Source: Metallyticus violacea (Eukaryota > Arthropoda > Insecta > Mantodea > Metallyticidae). Taken from it: a stretch of DNA of 64,000 bases. The stretch covers positions 237,210,512 through 237,274,511 of the forward strand of contig CM060846.1 in NCBI GenBank assembly GCA_030762175.1. Reading direction: 5' to 3'. The translations under genes were made by a program, and so were the position numbers. The notes under the pieces were generated by a model. That model had not been told where the DNA came from. It did not search any database and saw only the letters and a program-made list of their open reading frames with translations. Below are positions 38,641 to 49,240 of the stretch, piece by piece; position 1 is the stretch's first letter, and each line of letters begins with the position of its first letter.

Positions 38641-39787
38641 CTATATTACCACAGCTTATTTCTTGTAGATGAGGCAACAATCAAAATTTCAAGATTGTTT
38701 ATTCCTTAAAAAAAAATTCTAAACTTGACAGGGTTTTAGCTACATTCATAGAGGGGTACGTTCTACAATTTGCTTTGGAAATGTTGCCACAACCCTTCAA
38801 TTTTACTATAATAATATTTCAACAATAATTAGTCCAACTCCAAGTGTGTTAAACATAATTCAAGTAAGTTATTGCTATATTCAAATATTTTAATTACTGA
38901 TATAATTTATACTGTTATGAAACTTAGTTTGTAATTTCTTTATGCTATAATCCTAATAGAATATATGAAAAATAAAAAGAAGAGCACTAAATAAAACCAA
39001 GAAACAAGGAACATGAGAGGACATGAAAGGAAAGCATGAATCAAAGAACATGCTTAAAATAGAAAATGACAGTTTCATTACAGAACACATTTTGTCATTC
39101 CTGAGTGTAACAATGCAATATTGTTGAAAGAAACTTAAATACAGATACCAAAATCTCAGCTTAAACGCTGCAAAAGTGTATGAGCTTTACAAAGAGAAAT
39201 GTCAAGTATCAGAAAAGGGGTATACAAATGTTGAAAAGTATAGAGGATATTCAATGCATACAAACTTACATTCCATGTTGCTAGGAAATATCACTGCAAA
39301 ATTTGTTCAAAATATGAACAAAAAGGGAAGATAGGCAAAATAAAAGAAATATTTAGAAAACACTTGGGAAGGAAAGAAGCTGCCATTAAAGATATGACAA
39401 AAATTCACAATGATGGTGGTGGTGGTAGTAGTAGTGGTAGTGGTAATATTTATTTCACATATATATCATACATACAGTGTGAATTTTGATTCTTAATTTC
39501 TTTACAAAAAAATTCACTTCTTTAGTTCAGCTTACTGCTAAACCCCAGTCTTTTGGCTTATATCCAGAAGCCTTGAGCTGAGCTATACTATTATTTACAC
39601 TGTATATAAAATACCTAGTTTAAAAAGTAGTTTACATAGAAAAACTTTTACATTCAAAAATATATATAATATATCTCAAAGCATTCATACAATATATTTA
39701 AGTTACATTTCATACAATAACAAACCTTCAACTTATGTATTCACTTTTTTACACTTTACTCCATTCACTTACACAAAAGTAAGATGC
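38641..39787. other. Spacer between PLE copies, with short GGT repeat
   Basis: Contains a GGT/AGT-rich simple repeat at 39412-39444; the stretch from there to 39780 may be the untranslated tail of the next PLE. No gene. Confidence 0.5.
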
Positions 39788-39815
39788 GTTTCGGGAGAAT
39801 CTCGCCGATCTTCAG
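39788..39815 (-). ncRNA. Hammerhead-ribozyme-like core
   Basis: Minus strand: CTGAAGA, stem CGGCGAG / CTCCCG with one bulged base, then GAAACGCATC. It sits directly after the endonuclease frame. Confidence 0.6.
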
Positions 39816-41402
39816 TTGCTTACTGAACCGCCAGTACTCGAAACTATGGCTGGACAAATGGATGTTCCTGTAGTGGCCTCTGTTGGTTGAAGTAGGAAGT
39901 TGTTGAGCTCGTCCATGGGAGGAAACTCGAAATTCATTAGGTTTTCTCTATTTTTTAATAAGAAAATTTTTTCCCAAGTGGATAACTCCAATGGGCTGTG
40001 AAGATGTTTCAGCAGTTTTATTCCTGGTTTTATTTCATGGTTTTTAGTCCAAAAGTGAGCTGCTACTGCTGATTTATCCATCTGTTTAAACCGAATATTT
40101 CTAAAATGTTCTTTCCTCTGAATTTCCAAATTTCTTTTTGTTTTGCCTATGTAGCTCTGTTCACAATCTGCACATTTTATTTCGTGAATTCCTGATTTCT
40201 GTTCTGGTGGTATGGAGTCTTTTACTGTGCAACCTAATAAATTCTTGATGTTGTATCTGTTCTTTGGGGCTAACATTCCACAACATTTTCTTGAACTTGT
40301 TGTGGTAAATTGGATGGTAGGTGAAACTTTTGAATTTGTATTCTTCTTTTGTGTTTTTCAGTGTGGAAACTTCCCTTATCCCTTTTTGTCTTTTAGATTT
40401 ATTGATAATTTTTATCATGTGTCTTTGTTGAAACCATTCATTATAGCTGTCTGTATTATTTGTTTGTATTCCATTTTGTACTCTGCTTCTGTGAGTGGAA
40501 TATTCATCAGTTTGTGTGCCAAACTGTGAAAAATTGCATATTTATGTGCAATGGGGTTATAACTCTAATTTTTTATGTAGTTTTCTCTGCATGTTTCTTT
40601 TCTGTAAATTCCAAAATTCAAACTATCTCCATTTCTTATAATTTTTAAATCTAGAAATGGTAGCCACCCATTTCTTTCATCTTCTATAGTAAATTGTATG
40701 GATTTGTGTTGCAAATTAAGAAGTTTCAGGGCATCTGTTGAGTGTTTCTTCGGTATTATTGCAAAAATGTCATCCACATACGTATACCATGACTTGAAAA
40801 TTAAAGGGAAGACTTTTGTGATGTGTATTTCAAATGAGCTCATGAATAATTCTTCTAGAAAAGGTGACAAAGGGTTTCCCATAGCTAGGTCTGAAACTTG
40901 TTGGTTATATTTTTTGTTGAAGCTGTAGTAATTTTGTTGAATGCAAACACTAGTAAGCCTTAATAAGTCCTCCATTTCTTCTATTTTTAAATTTATTGAT
41001 GTTAACCATTTCTTTAGCATAAGCATGAGTTTCTCTGTAGGAGAATGAAACCATTATATCTCCAGCCATAATTCTGCTATTTTCAAATTTTTTAACTAGG
41101 TCAACTGAATTTTTAATGCTCAAACTTTGGAATCTCTTAAAAGAATTGAAGACTTTGATAAATTTTTTTGCTACCTGGTATGTGGGTGAATTGATATTGT
41201 TTATTATTGGTCTCGTGCTGTTATCATTTTTATGGAACTTAGGTAGTGCATAAAGCCTGGGTAGTATTGGATTACTCTGTGTGATATTCTGTTTTACAGT
41301 AGTGTATAGTGTTTTGACTTTATTTAATGTTTTGTTTAACATTTTATTGCATTTATTGAGAGGATTCTTTTCATTTGGTTTGTAGTCTTTTCCTTTTAAC
41401 AT
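39788..41402 (-). mobile_element. Penelope-like element, antisense, best-preserved copy (5'-truncated)
   Basis: Four overlapping minus-strand open frames cover the protein with few breaks. RT: PILPRLYALPKFHKNDNSTR then PIINNINSPTYQVAK (LPKFHK and RPI boxes, 40950-41402); DIMVSFSYRETHAY (first Asp region, changed); VSDLAMGNPLSPFLEELFMS; WYTYVDDIFAIIPKKHS (YVDD, about 40780); GWLPFLDLKIIRNG. Thumb: FKSFTYHPIYHNKFKKML. Endonuclease, 154 codons (39812-40276): SGIHEIKCADCEQSYIGKTK, KEHFRNIRFKQMDKSAVAAH, LELSTWEKIFLLKNREN and MNFEFPPMDELN; the GIY box is GIH. The most recently active PLE in the window. The 5' part of RT is cut off at a head-to-head junction with the + PLE piece at 41424. Confidence 0.94.
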
Positions 41403-41423
41403 AATTTCAACCCTATTTATGTA

Positions 41424-42014
41424 AAGATTTTAATATCAGGTTGGTACCGTTTAACAGATTTAATGTTAAAAACATACTGAGAGACAATGTTAATGACAGT
41501 ATTCTACAAGAGATAAAAGTAGATATTTACAAAATAAATTGTGCAGCGTGTGAAAAACTCTACATTGGAAAACAAAGAGAAATATAGGCACACAGTTAAA
41601 GGAAAATTTCAGGAACATAAAGTACAAGCAAATAGAAAAATCAGCAGTAGCATATCATTTTTGGACACAAAATCACACTTAATGAATAAAACAAAGTTAT
41701 TAAAATCATACAAGGACCTACAGAAGTAGCAACTTGGGAGAAAATCTACATCTACAAATAAAAGACAGTCTAATGAACTTTGACACTGCCAGGGATGAAA
41801 ACATAACTACAAGTTTATCACATTGCCACCAGAACAGAATACAGTTTCCCAAAGCTTAACGAATTATCCAACAGTTGAATTTTAGCCAAGCTGATGATAA
41901 GAACGAAATGTTCTCGAAACCAGTTCTGTATATTATGACAAGTAAGTGAAGCATTAAGAGTGTGTAGTTCAACTAAATCATACAATAATATCAATACATG
42001 ATTGGCTTCACTGA
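41424..42014 (+). mobile_element. Penelope-like element 3' fragment, head-to-head with the previous copy
   Basis: Reads FNVKNILRDNVNDSILQEIK, YKINCAACEKLYIGK, ENFRNIKYKQIEKSAVAYHF, TEVATWEKIYIYK (catalytic Glu box), then a hammerhead-like core and the tail GTAAGTGAAGCATTAAGAG, ending TGGCTTCACTG. The protein is closer to the 37.3-38.6 kb PLE than to the adjoining minus copy, so the junction links two subfamilies. Confidence 0.88.
41891..41920 (+). ncRNA. Hammerhead-ribozyme-like core, best consensus
   Basis: CTGATGA, stem AGAAC / GTTCT with loop GAAAT, then CGAAACCAGTTC. Both invariant boxes are exact. Tail AAGTAAGTGAAGCATTAAGA follows within 25 bases. Confidence 0.72.
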
Positions 42015-42460
42015 GCAAGTTTCAATTTACATTTTAATTATGTTTGGATATATTAATCCTGCTAACTTATCTACATTTGCTGAGTTTGATTTTACTCCTC
42101 TCTAAGAAGGCTACAGTAGGATTTTTGTGTTATGGAGAATGTATTTAGTTGATATTGATAGCTCTCCCTTAAGTGGTGTTATAACACTTAACACATTGAG
42201 GACAAGGAATGATAACTATGGGATTTAGTGCAGATGAATCCAGATCTTCAAAAATTTTCACTTTTCATTCTGGAATGGCATGTCTATAAATTACAGTAAT
42301 ATTTTAATAATAATTGAGGTTGCATATTAACACGGTCTAATTAATTTCTTCGGTGTAACTTTATTTTAATTTTTTCAAATTTTGTGCCAACAATGTAGGA
42401 TCTGAAATCACATTACAATAGTATTAAGTATTACAAGCATTCATGAACGAACCTTGACAA
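42015..42460. other. Unassigned spacer
   Basis: About 450 bp with no recognised element. Confidence 0.4.
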
Positions 42461-42550
42461 AGTGTCCTTTGATGTAAATTCACTCTTTCCCATCATACCA
42501 AATTGCAAATTCCCAACATCCCTTTGAAAATAGTTGCAGTCTTTGAAATG
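42461..42550 (+). pseudogene. PLE RT fragment, left of an insertion
   Basis: AGTGTCCTTTGATGTAAATT begins a 90-base match to 35517-35600 (SFDVNSLF box). It is continued by the segment from 43996, so the PLE copy was split. Confidence 0.85.
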
Positions 42551-43995
42551 GAATAACTTATTTTATAAACCAGTCAAGCGCCAAAATAAGAAAAAATGAG
42601 TTAATAGCAGAATATGTTTCTATGATGGTGTATACACATTTTAGTGTACATATCAGTCAAACACCATGTTCCTGTAATGGTCAGGCATGACAGTGAATTT
42701 CATGTTAAAGTCACAATCCAGTCAAGCGATACTGCTTGACTGCTTTCTGCTGTAAACTGTGGATACATTTTGTGTTTTTGTTACCCATTGGTAAACAAAC
42801 TGATCCTTTATAGTAATGATCCATCAGAACAAAATAAGAAATGCACAGTTGTTAGATTTTTTATATCATTTTATGATAAAGGGCAATTTGACAGAATCAC
42901 CCACAACTTCCCTGTTTGTATTTACAGTGTGTAAGACTTTGGGGCTGTAAAGCATCTGCTGAAAAAAGTTAATTGTATTTATACTCCAGAGAAACATATG
43001 GAATGTATACTGAAATATACAAATTGTTTTACTGTTCGCAAAGATATCTCCCAAGATGTCAGAAGTTTGAAAACATAGTGGCCTCTTTCATACTAAAAGC
43101 TTATTAACTCAGACAAAACCTCTGGTAGAAGAGTTCCTTAAGACTAAAATGAGAGCTTCAAGATATCAACATACAAACAGTTTTGTTGCAATGAGAACAC
43201 TTGTGGAATCATTAATTAACTTTCACTCTGCTGAAAACAGATCATGCTCCTAACTTACCCACCCAGATGTCCTACCCTTCAGGAAAAGTGAAGTTTATAA
43301 ATATAATTTATTAGACTTGCTTACCAAATGATAATTATGCTTACATTCTTTCATTCCAAATTTTATCAAAATCTAAAATATATTGCAGCCTAAATGTATT
43401 GGACACTCTTCATTCATGTTTTGGTCTGAGCCCTAAATTTCTTTGTTATTGTTCAAAGCTCCCATCAATATCAAAAAGATACAAGATCTAAATGCCCTAA
43501 AATTTGGTGGGATATGAGCACTTTTATGATAGCATTTTACAATGGCCTAATACAGAGGCAGAATGTGCCAATGAGTTTGTTTATAAGGATTGATTAGCTC
43601 CTGTCATGATGAGGAGGCATTGCTGAATTCGTCCTTTTAGTTATCTCTGTATTAATACTGTAGTTTAAATTTAATTATTAATATTTTCTTTTTCCACAAG
43701 TATGGGTTTTATGACAAAATCATAAAAAATTTGAGAATTATGCCATAAAATTTCATTTGTACCACTCATTTATTGCAGAAACCAGTTAAGTGCAAAACAT
43801 TTTAGTTTTTTTACTGCAAAGTTAAAAAACACAAAATAAATATATTTAGATAAAAAGTATTGAAATATATACTACTTTCAGCAAAAAATATTAAAACCAC
43901 TACCAAATCATTTAGAGTGATGCTAAGACTGTTTTTTTTTAATTGTTTTTTAACCAAAATTGGTGCTTGACTGCTTTCTGAAATAAACTATTTAA
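42551..43995. mobile_element. Unclassified DNA element with inverted ends, inserted in a PLE
   Basis: Insertion of about 1.45 kb between two PLE parts that are continuous at 35517-35660. The ends are inverted: AGTCAAGCGCCAAAATAAG near 42572 against the complement of ATTTTGGTTGGTGCTTGACT-like sequence near 43957-43978 (AAAATTGGTGCTTGACTG), with TTTATTT outside. The word CAGTCAAGC recurs inside (42655 variant, 42720, and inverted at 42731), like the subterminal repeats of some cut-and-paste transposons. A TTAA is at 43992 at the right junction. A + reading near 43110-43250 gives KPLVEEFLKTKMRASRYQHT, unassigned. Superfamily unknown. Confidence 0.65.
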
Positions 43996-44690
43996 GCAAC
44001 AAGAGGAATATATTCAACTAACCTAAGTCAGAATTTTTCAGGTTCAATGGTAAATTTCATAAACAAGAATCAGTTTAAATATGGGAAATCCACTATCACA
44101 TTTTCTAGCTGATTTATGTATGAGCAGTTAAAAATGCACATCACCAAATCATTCCCAATATTTTTAAAATCTGGCACAGATACATGGATGATATCTTTGA
44201 GGTGGTTAATTGGAAACACTTGTATGTTGCTTTCAAATTGCAAACCTAGAAGATATAGTAATTAAATTCACATCTGAAACAGAACAAGACAGCAGATTCC
44301 TTTCCTTGACTTAAATATTATAAAAATAGACAATAGTTTAAAATTTGGAATATACAGAAAGGATATGCAGACTGAAAGTGACATAAAGGCAAATGGCTTC
44401 AATCTCACAGCATACAAACATGCAATCCTCAGCAGTTTAGTATATAGACTTGTTAATAACATACCCATGAATGCAGTGAAGAGTACTCACACATTATACA
44501 AACAGCAAAAACCAGTAGGTATGGCTAAGAAATTGTAGACAAGAAAATCAAGAAATTCAAACAAGAGAAGAGGTTAAGACAGGTTACAACATTGACAGCA
44601 AAAAAAGAAACAACCATTCACAGAAAATTTACTAATCATTCTTGGGCCACCAAAAATTGAAAAAAATAATCACAGAGTTTGGTATTACTT
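43996..44690 (+). pseudogene. PLE RT/thumb fragment, right of the insertion
   Basis: Matches 35620-36330 of the other PLE: AACCTAAGTCAGAATTTTTC, QVKCTSPNHSQ-like region, the box at 44185 (ACATGGATGATATCTTTGAG, remnant of YxDDIF), PFLDLN-like SFPxLKYYKNRQ and a thumb with IHRKFTNHSWATKN. It ends abruptly at a LINE. Confidence 0.8.
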
Positions 44691-45590
44691 GTTGAAATTA
44701 AACACAGAGAAATTAGAGAAGTAAAGCAATATTGGTCAAGTGCACTAGCGGAAAATTATGAAGTACCTAAAGGTTCTATATTAGGTCCTATACTTTTCTT
44801 GCTATTCATTAATGACTTCATTTTAGCTGATGATTCTGCAAAGTCCTACCTATTTGCAGATGACACAAATGTCCTGGTAAGGGCAGTAAACAAAGAAAAC
44901 TTCTTAAAATCAATTCACCAAGTAACAGACAAAATTAACTATTTCATAGAAAACAATCTCATAATAAATGTTAATAACACAGTAGCAATAGACATTCATA
45001 CAAAAGAAAATATGGAATATATAGCTCAACAAATTAAACTCCTAAATCAGACAATTGGAAAGTAGAATCCACCAAATTTCTTGGCCAATGGGTTCAAAGC
45101 AACCTAAATTGGAATATCCGGACAAATCACATAAACAAAAAATTTGGCAGCGGGATATACAAGGCGGAGACTATTAGAATGTCTTACTTCACATATGTAC
45201 ACTGCTTGTTGAAGTATGGCATAATATTCTGGGGGAATCAATTGCAAGTAAGGTATCTTTCCTAATGCAAAAAGAAGTAAAAAAATTAATAAATAAATGA
45301 AAAATAATTAGAGCTATTATAGGAGCAAGTTCAAGAACAGCATGTAAACCACTTTTTAAAAAATAGGTATTCTTCATATTCTTTGTATCTGCATATTCAA
45401 AATAATGTTTATCTGTAAAACCATCAATTATACAGATTCACCCTTCATTCAGAATAAAATGGTCCATCAATACAATACAAGACAAAATTCAAACCTACAT
45501 ATATATTTAAACATAATATCTCCTTATACCAAAAAGGTATATTGCACTGTGGCATAAAGATATACCCAATCCTTGTACTTAGTTCAAGAT
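44691..45590 (+). pseudogene. Jockey/CR1-like LINE RT fragment
   Basis: Open frame 44679-45065 includes EVPKGSILGPILFLLFINDF (RT block, VPQGSILGPxLFxLYINDL), SYLFADDTNVLVRAVNKEN (FADD active site, intact), DKINYFIENNLIINVNNT. After a frame change: STKFLGQWVQSNLNWNIRTN, IYKAETIRMSYFTYVHCLLK, YGIIFWGN and finally YTKKVYCTVA (YQKGVYYxGIKxYN). The endonuclease and 5' RT are missing; the piece abuts a PLE. A relatively well preserved FADD indicates moderate age. Confidence 0.85.
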
Positions 45591-45775
45591 TGCAAGTGCT
45601 AAGACAGCAGTGGAAGAAAGAGGATGCGCATGAAACTATCTCCTGGAGTTACAGGAAAAACAGAATAAAAACAACAGGAGAAATTATTGAAGCATACAGA
45701 GGAAGAATTGGGACTTTTAATAGGATAAAGGGGAATGGAGTCAAAATATGACAAGGAGAAAAAGAGGTAGCAAAT

Positions 45776-45901
45776 ATGTTTCTTATGCTAAGTGTTATTG
45801 GTACATTATTGGTATTTGGGGGAATGAAAATCAACCCTGGACCTGTTGGAATACAAGCCATAATGGAGGAGATTTTATCTAGAAGTAAAGAACATGGATG
45901 A
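45776..45901 (+). pseudogene. LINE ORF1 N-terminus with 2A-like NPGP motif
   Basis: 41-codon frame from ATG at 45776: MFLMLSVIGTLLVFGGMKIN followed by PGPVGIQAIMEEIL. NPGP preceded by a hydrophobic stretch and a GG-(V/M)-(E/K)-x pattern resembles the 2A peptides (consensus D-V/I-E-x-N-P-G-P) found at the N-terminus of some LINE ORF1 proteins, where ribosomes skip the G-P bond. Here Asp and Glu are replaced (GGMKI), so skipping may be lost. A stop at 45899 breaks the frame; downstream the other frame reads a charged coiled-coil-like stretch (EIRHEVQDMRTEVQNIRRRV). Confidence 0.6.
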
Positions 45902-46079
45902 TAGAATGGGAAACAAATGAATGGAGTAGAAAAGGATTAATGGAAATTAAGGGTGAAATAAGACATGAAGTGCAAGATATGAGAACAGAAGTGCAGAATA
46001 TTAGAAGAAGAGTGTAGGGCATGCAAGTGAGAGATATCAAAGGTTTAACCTAGTTATTGCTGGAGTCAAGAAAAGGAGT

Positions 46080-46640
46080 GGAAAGTGGCCCATACAAGAA
46101 GTTAGATTTTGGAAGTAAGATAAGAGATGGTGTTACAGGGATGGGAGACTGTTGAAGCTTACAGAGTGGGAAGATCAGGAAGAAATACAATTATACTCGT
46201 AAGATTTATATCTGTTCAGTTTGTGTATGAAGTCTTGAAAGCAAAGCAACAGAAAGGAACTGATATTTTCATCAACATGGATTTATCAGTGGAACGATTA
46301 GCCCTTAAGAAGTTAATATAGCAATTGAAGATAGCAAGATCAGAGGGGAAATGGGCTTTCATTTGCAATTTACATTTGTAGATTAATGGGTAAATGGTGG
46401 CTATGCAGGAAAATGAAATAAGCAATGTAAGATCATGTCAAAAGGAAATGAATCAGCTAGATGCACCCATTGCTGTGGGGCTGCAAACAACACTGACAGG
46501 ATGTTCAAAGGCTGGGCAGAGATTCAACCATTGGGAGAGGATGAATCATTTGAGTTTAGGAGAAGTACGCGAGAGGAAGGAGGCAAGGAGAATATTACAT
46601 CAAACAAGATGGTGGAAGATGACACGGGGGGTATGTCATG
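46080..46640 (+). pseudogene. LINE ORF1 RNA-binding region
   Basis: Reads WETVEAYRVGRSGRNTIILV, RFISVQFVYEVLKAKQQKGT and DIFINMDLSVERLALKKLI, the pattern of the ORF1 RRM-like domain (V-E-AFRVG, PxLVKF-S, EVLKAKK-L-GT-I-I--DL). After a stop: KGNESARCTHCCGAANN, possibly a remnant zinc knuckle. Confidence 0.7.
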
Positions 46641-47039
46641 AAGGAATGAAGTGAAAGAGACTGAAACAAGGAAAGTGGTATGGCCAAGGAGAGAGAAAGT
46701 GAAACTAGTATGTGGACTGGCAAAGAGAGCGAAGAAGGCTTGGTTGCAGAGCAGTGAGTGAGGGCGGCATGGAAGAGAACAGCATCATATTGACTCCAAA
46801 TGGCAACATTCTCATGCTAGATAAAGATAAGGCAGCATCTTCAAGAGAGGAAATCAAGCTACAGAGTAAGAATGTGCTAGAACAATTCAGAAAAACAGGA
46901 AGGAATTGCAATAGGGCATGGGGAAGCAAGGAGGTTAGGGTTTTGGAACTGTGAAGATTTAAAAAATAAAACCTGTATAGGGAAGCTGAAACAACTATTA
47001 GGAAAGATAGATTATTTGGGCTAGTAGAAATGTGACTAA

Positions 47040-47770
47040 TGGAAGAGAATGTAGAGGTGAATGATTTCATATATGTTGGAATAAAAGGAGAAGTGGTGGC
47101 AAAGAAGTGAAGACCATCAGGAGGTTTGGGCTTTTTCATGACTTTAATTATTTTTTTGTGCATTATGAAACATACCTTAGGTGTAGTTGTTGAGAAAAGT
47201 TAAAAGAGAAACATAGCCAAAAAATGCTTTATGGGTTGAAATGCATGATAAACTGATGGATGAAAATGTTATATGCCTAGGAGTAGTGCATAATCCAGTG
47301 GGATCCTCACAGTACCATAACCCTGAGCTGCTTAAGCATTTGGAAAGTGATGCAGAGAGTTTAAGAGGGAAGTATCTGAATGCAGAGCTTATAATAAAGG
47401 GGGTATTTTAACTTCAGAGTAGGTAAGGAAGACGTGGATTTTGGGACTGATATGGTATGGGATAACGACAAAAAAAGATATAATAAGTTATAGCAAAGAT
47501 AAGTACAGCAATAGAGGTAGCAAACATTTATTGAATATTTTGAAGTGAAGCACTAGACATTTTGAATGATAAATATGGTGAAGATGTATTGGGGAAATTT
47601 ACTTTTGTTAATAATAAGGGCCAGATTGTTATGTATTATGGCCAGACATCATGGGATATATCTTGAATAATTTTAAGGTACTTAATTTCAACTCAAGTAA
47701 TGGTCATTTCCCACAGGTAGTGGACATAAAAATTCAATCAGGGCATGTAGTGATTAATTTAGAGGATGGA
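47040..47770 (+). pseudogene. LINE endonuclease (EEP family) remnant
   Basis: Pieces in order: VNDFIYVGIKGEVVAKK, RPSGGLGFF, then LGVVHNPVGSSQYHNPELLK, HLESDAESLRGKYLNAELII, VDFGTD-like WILGLIWYG in a shifted frame, GEIYFC / GKFTFVNNKGQIVMYY (about 47590), FKVLNFNSSNGHFPQVVDIK. The SD/NGHFPQVV end is the catalytic His box (SDHFPV) of apurinic endonuclease-like LINE nucleases. Confidence 0.75.
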
Positions 47771-48239
47771 AAAAATGGTACTAGGCAATAGACTTTAAAT
47801 TGGAAGGAGGAACAGAGGAATAAATTTAAACAGACTCTGCAATTGTATGGCCAAATATGCCAACATAGAATAAGTTATATTTTTAAAAAATAACAAAGTA
47901 GAGAAGGCAACCAATAGCATAAATACATTAATGCAAAGAGCTGGAGATGGGATGGAAAAGGGGTGGGATGTGTGAATAGGGGCAAGGAGTAGTATATTGA
48001 ATGTAAAGTAGCAAAAAAAGTTTTGAAACAAATGCTGATAAAATGGAGAGATGCATGGGATGAGGAGTCAAAGAAAGAATACTTACATGGAAAAGTATGT
48101 TATAACTGCTGATAGAGAGCAAGAAACATGAATGGAGAAGGAAAAATGAGGAAAATATAATCAAGATGTTAAGTGAAGGAATGGTTGTAGGATATGGAAA
48201 ATGTAAAAAATAATATAACAAGTGTAACTAAATCCAACA

Positions 48240-49240
48240 TCAATCCAGAAGAGTGAATAGGTTATTTTAGAACTCTTTTTGGCAAGCAACTCCAAAGTTA
48301 GGACTGTTTAACTTAATTATGACAAAGAAAAATGTACCAGAAAATTGGAGGAAAGCAATAATTTACCCAATATATAAAGACAAGGGATATGTAGATATAC
48401 CAAAAAATTGCAATTGCATTATTATCAAATTTTGGAAAAGTTTTTACAGACATTTTGACATATGGGCTACAAAATTGGATTGAAGAATACAAAATTATCT
48501 TGGAATTTCAAATGGGATTTCATAGGGGCAGATGCATGGTGGAAAATATATTCATTATAAAAACTTTAGTGGATAAATACTTAAAGGACAAGAGAGGAAA
48601 ACTGTACATGGCATTTGTTGACTTAAAGAAAGCATATAATTCCATGGAGTTAAAATTGCTTTGGAATATATAACTGAGTAAGGGAGTGAATTTTCATATG
48701 GTGAATATTCTTAAAGCATTATGCAAGAGAAATACCTTCTGTGTGAAAACAAGGGAAGGAGTGGTAACAAGAGAAATAAATGAATAGAAGGGGTTACAGC
48801 AAGGGTGTAAGTTAAGCCCAGTGTTATTTAATTTGTTTTTGATGACATATTAACTGAGATAGGAAAGAGTAACAATTCTTTGCCAGTCATTGTTACAATC
48901 CCAGGTTTATTATTTGCAGATGACTTATTTGGAGGATCCATCTCAACAATTGGCTTAGTGAAATCCTTGAAGCAAACAGATAAATATTGTAATAACTGGA
49001 GCTTGAAAGAAAATCAGGAGAAGACTCAAATAGTAGTATTCAAGAAGGGGGAAAAATTTAGTAAATATGAGAAGTGGGGGAAAGGAGATAAAGAATATAA
49101 AGTAATTAGGGATTGCATTTATTTAGGAACTAAAATAGATGGGGGTTGGCAAAAGAGAAGAGTAGAAAAAATTAGCTTTCGCATAAGGGAAAGGAGCAAT
49201 GGCAGAGTTGTGAATATAGAATACCAGATATAAATGTTAA
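48240..49240 (+). pseudogene. LINE reverse transcriptase remnant
   Basis: Reads KNVPENWRKAIIYPIYKDKG, IEEYKIILEFQMGFHRGRCM, VENIFIIKTLVDKYLKDKRG, KLYMAFVDLKKAYNSMELKL (FVDLKKAFDS block A), LQQGCKLSPVLFNLFL, IPGLLFADDLFGGSISTIGL (LLFADDL active site intact) and CNNWSLKENQEKTQIVVFKK with YKVIRDCIYLGTKID. Frames 48455-48673 and 48880-49233 are open; between them there are breaks. Confidence 0.88.

Noticed and set aside
46705..47163. 152-codon minus-strand ORF
   Set aside because: Antisense shadow of the LINE ORF1/endonuclease region; Ser/Leu/Phe-rich reverse reading of a purine-rich strand.
47795..48221. Minus-strand ORFs rich in Leu, Phe, Ser
   Set aside because: Reverse reading of the purine-rich LINE sequence, no family signature.
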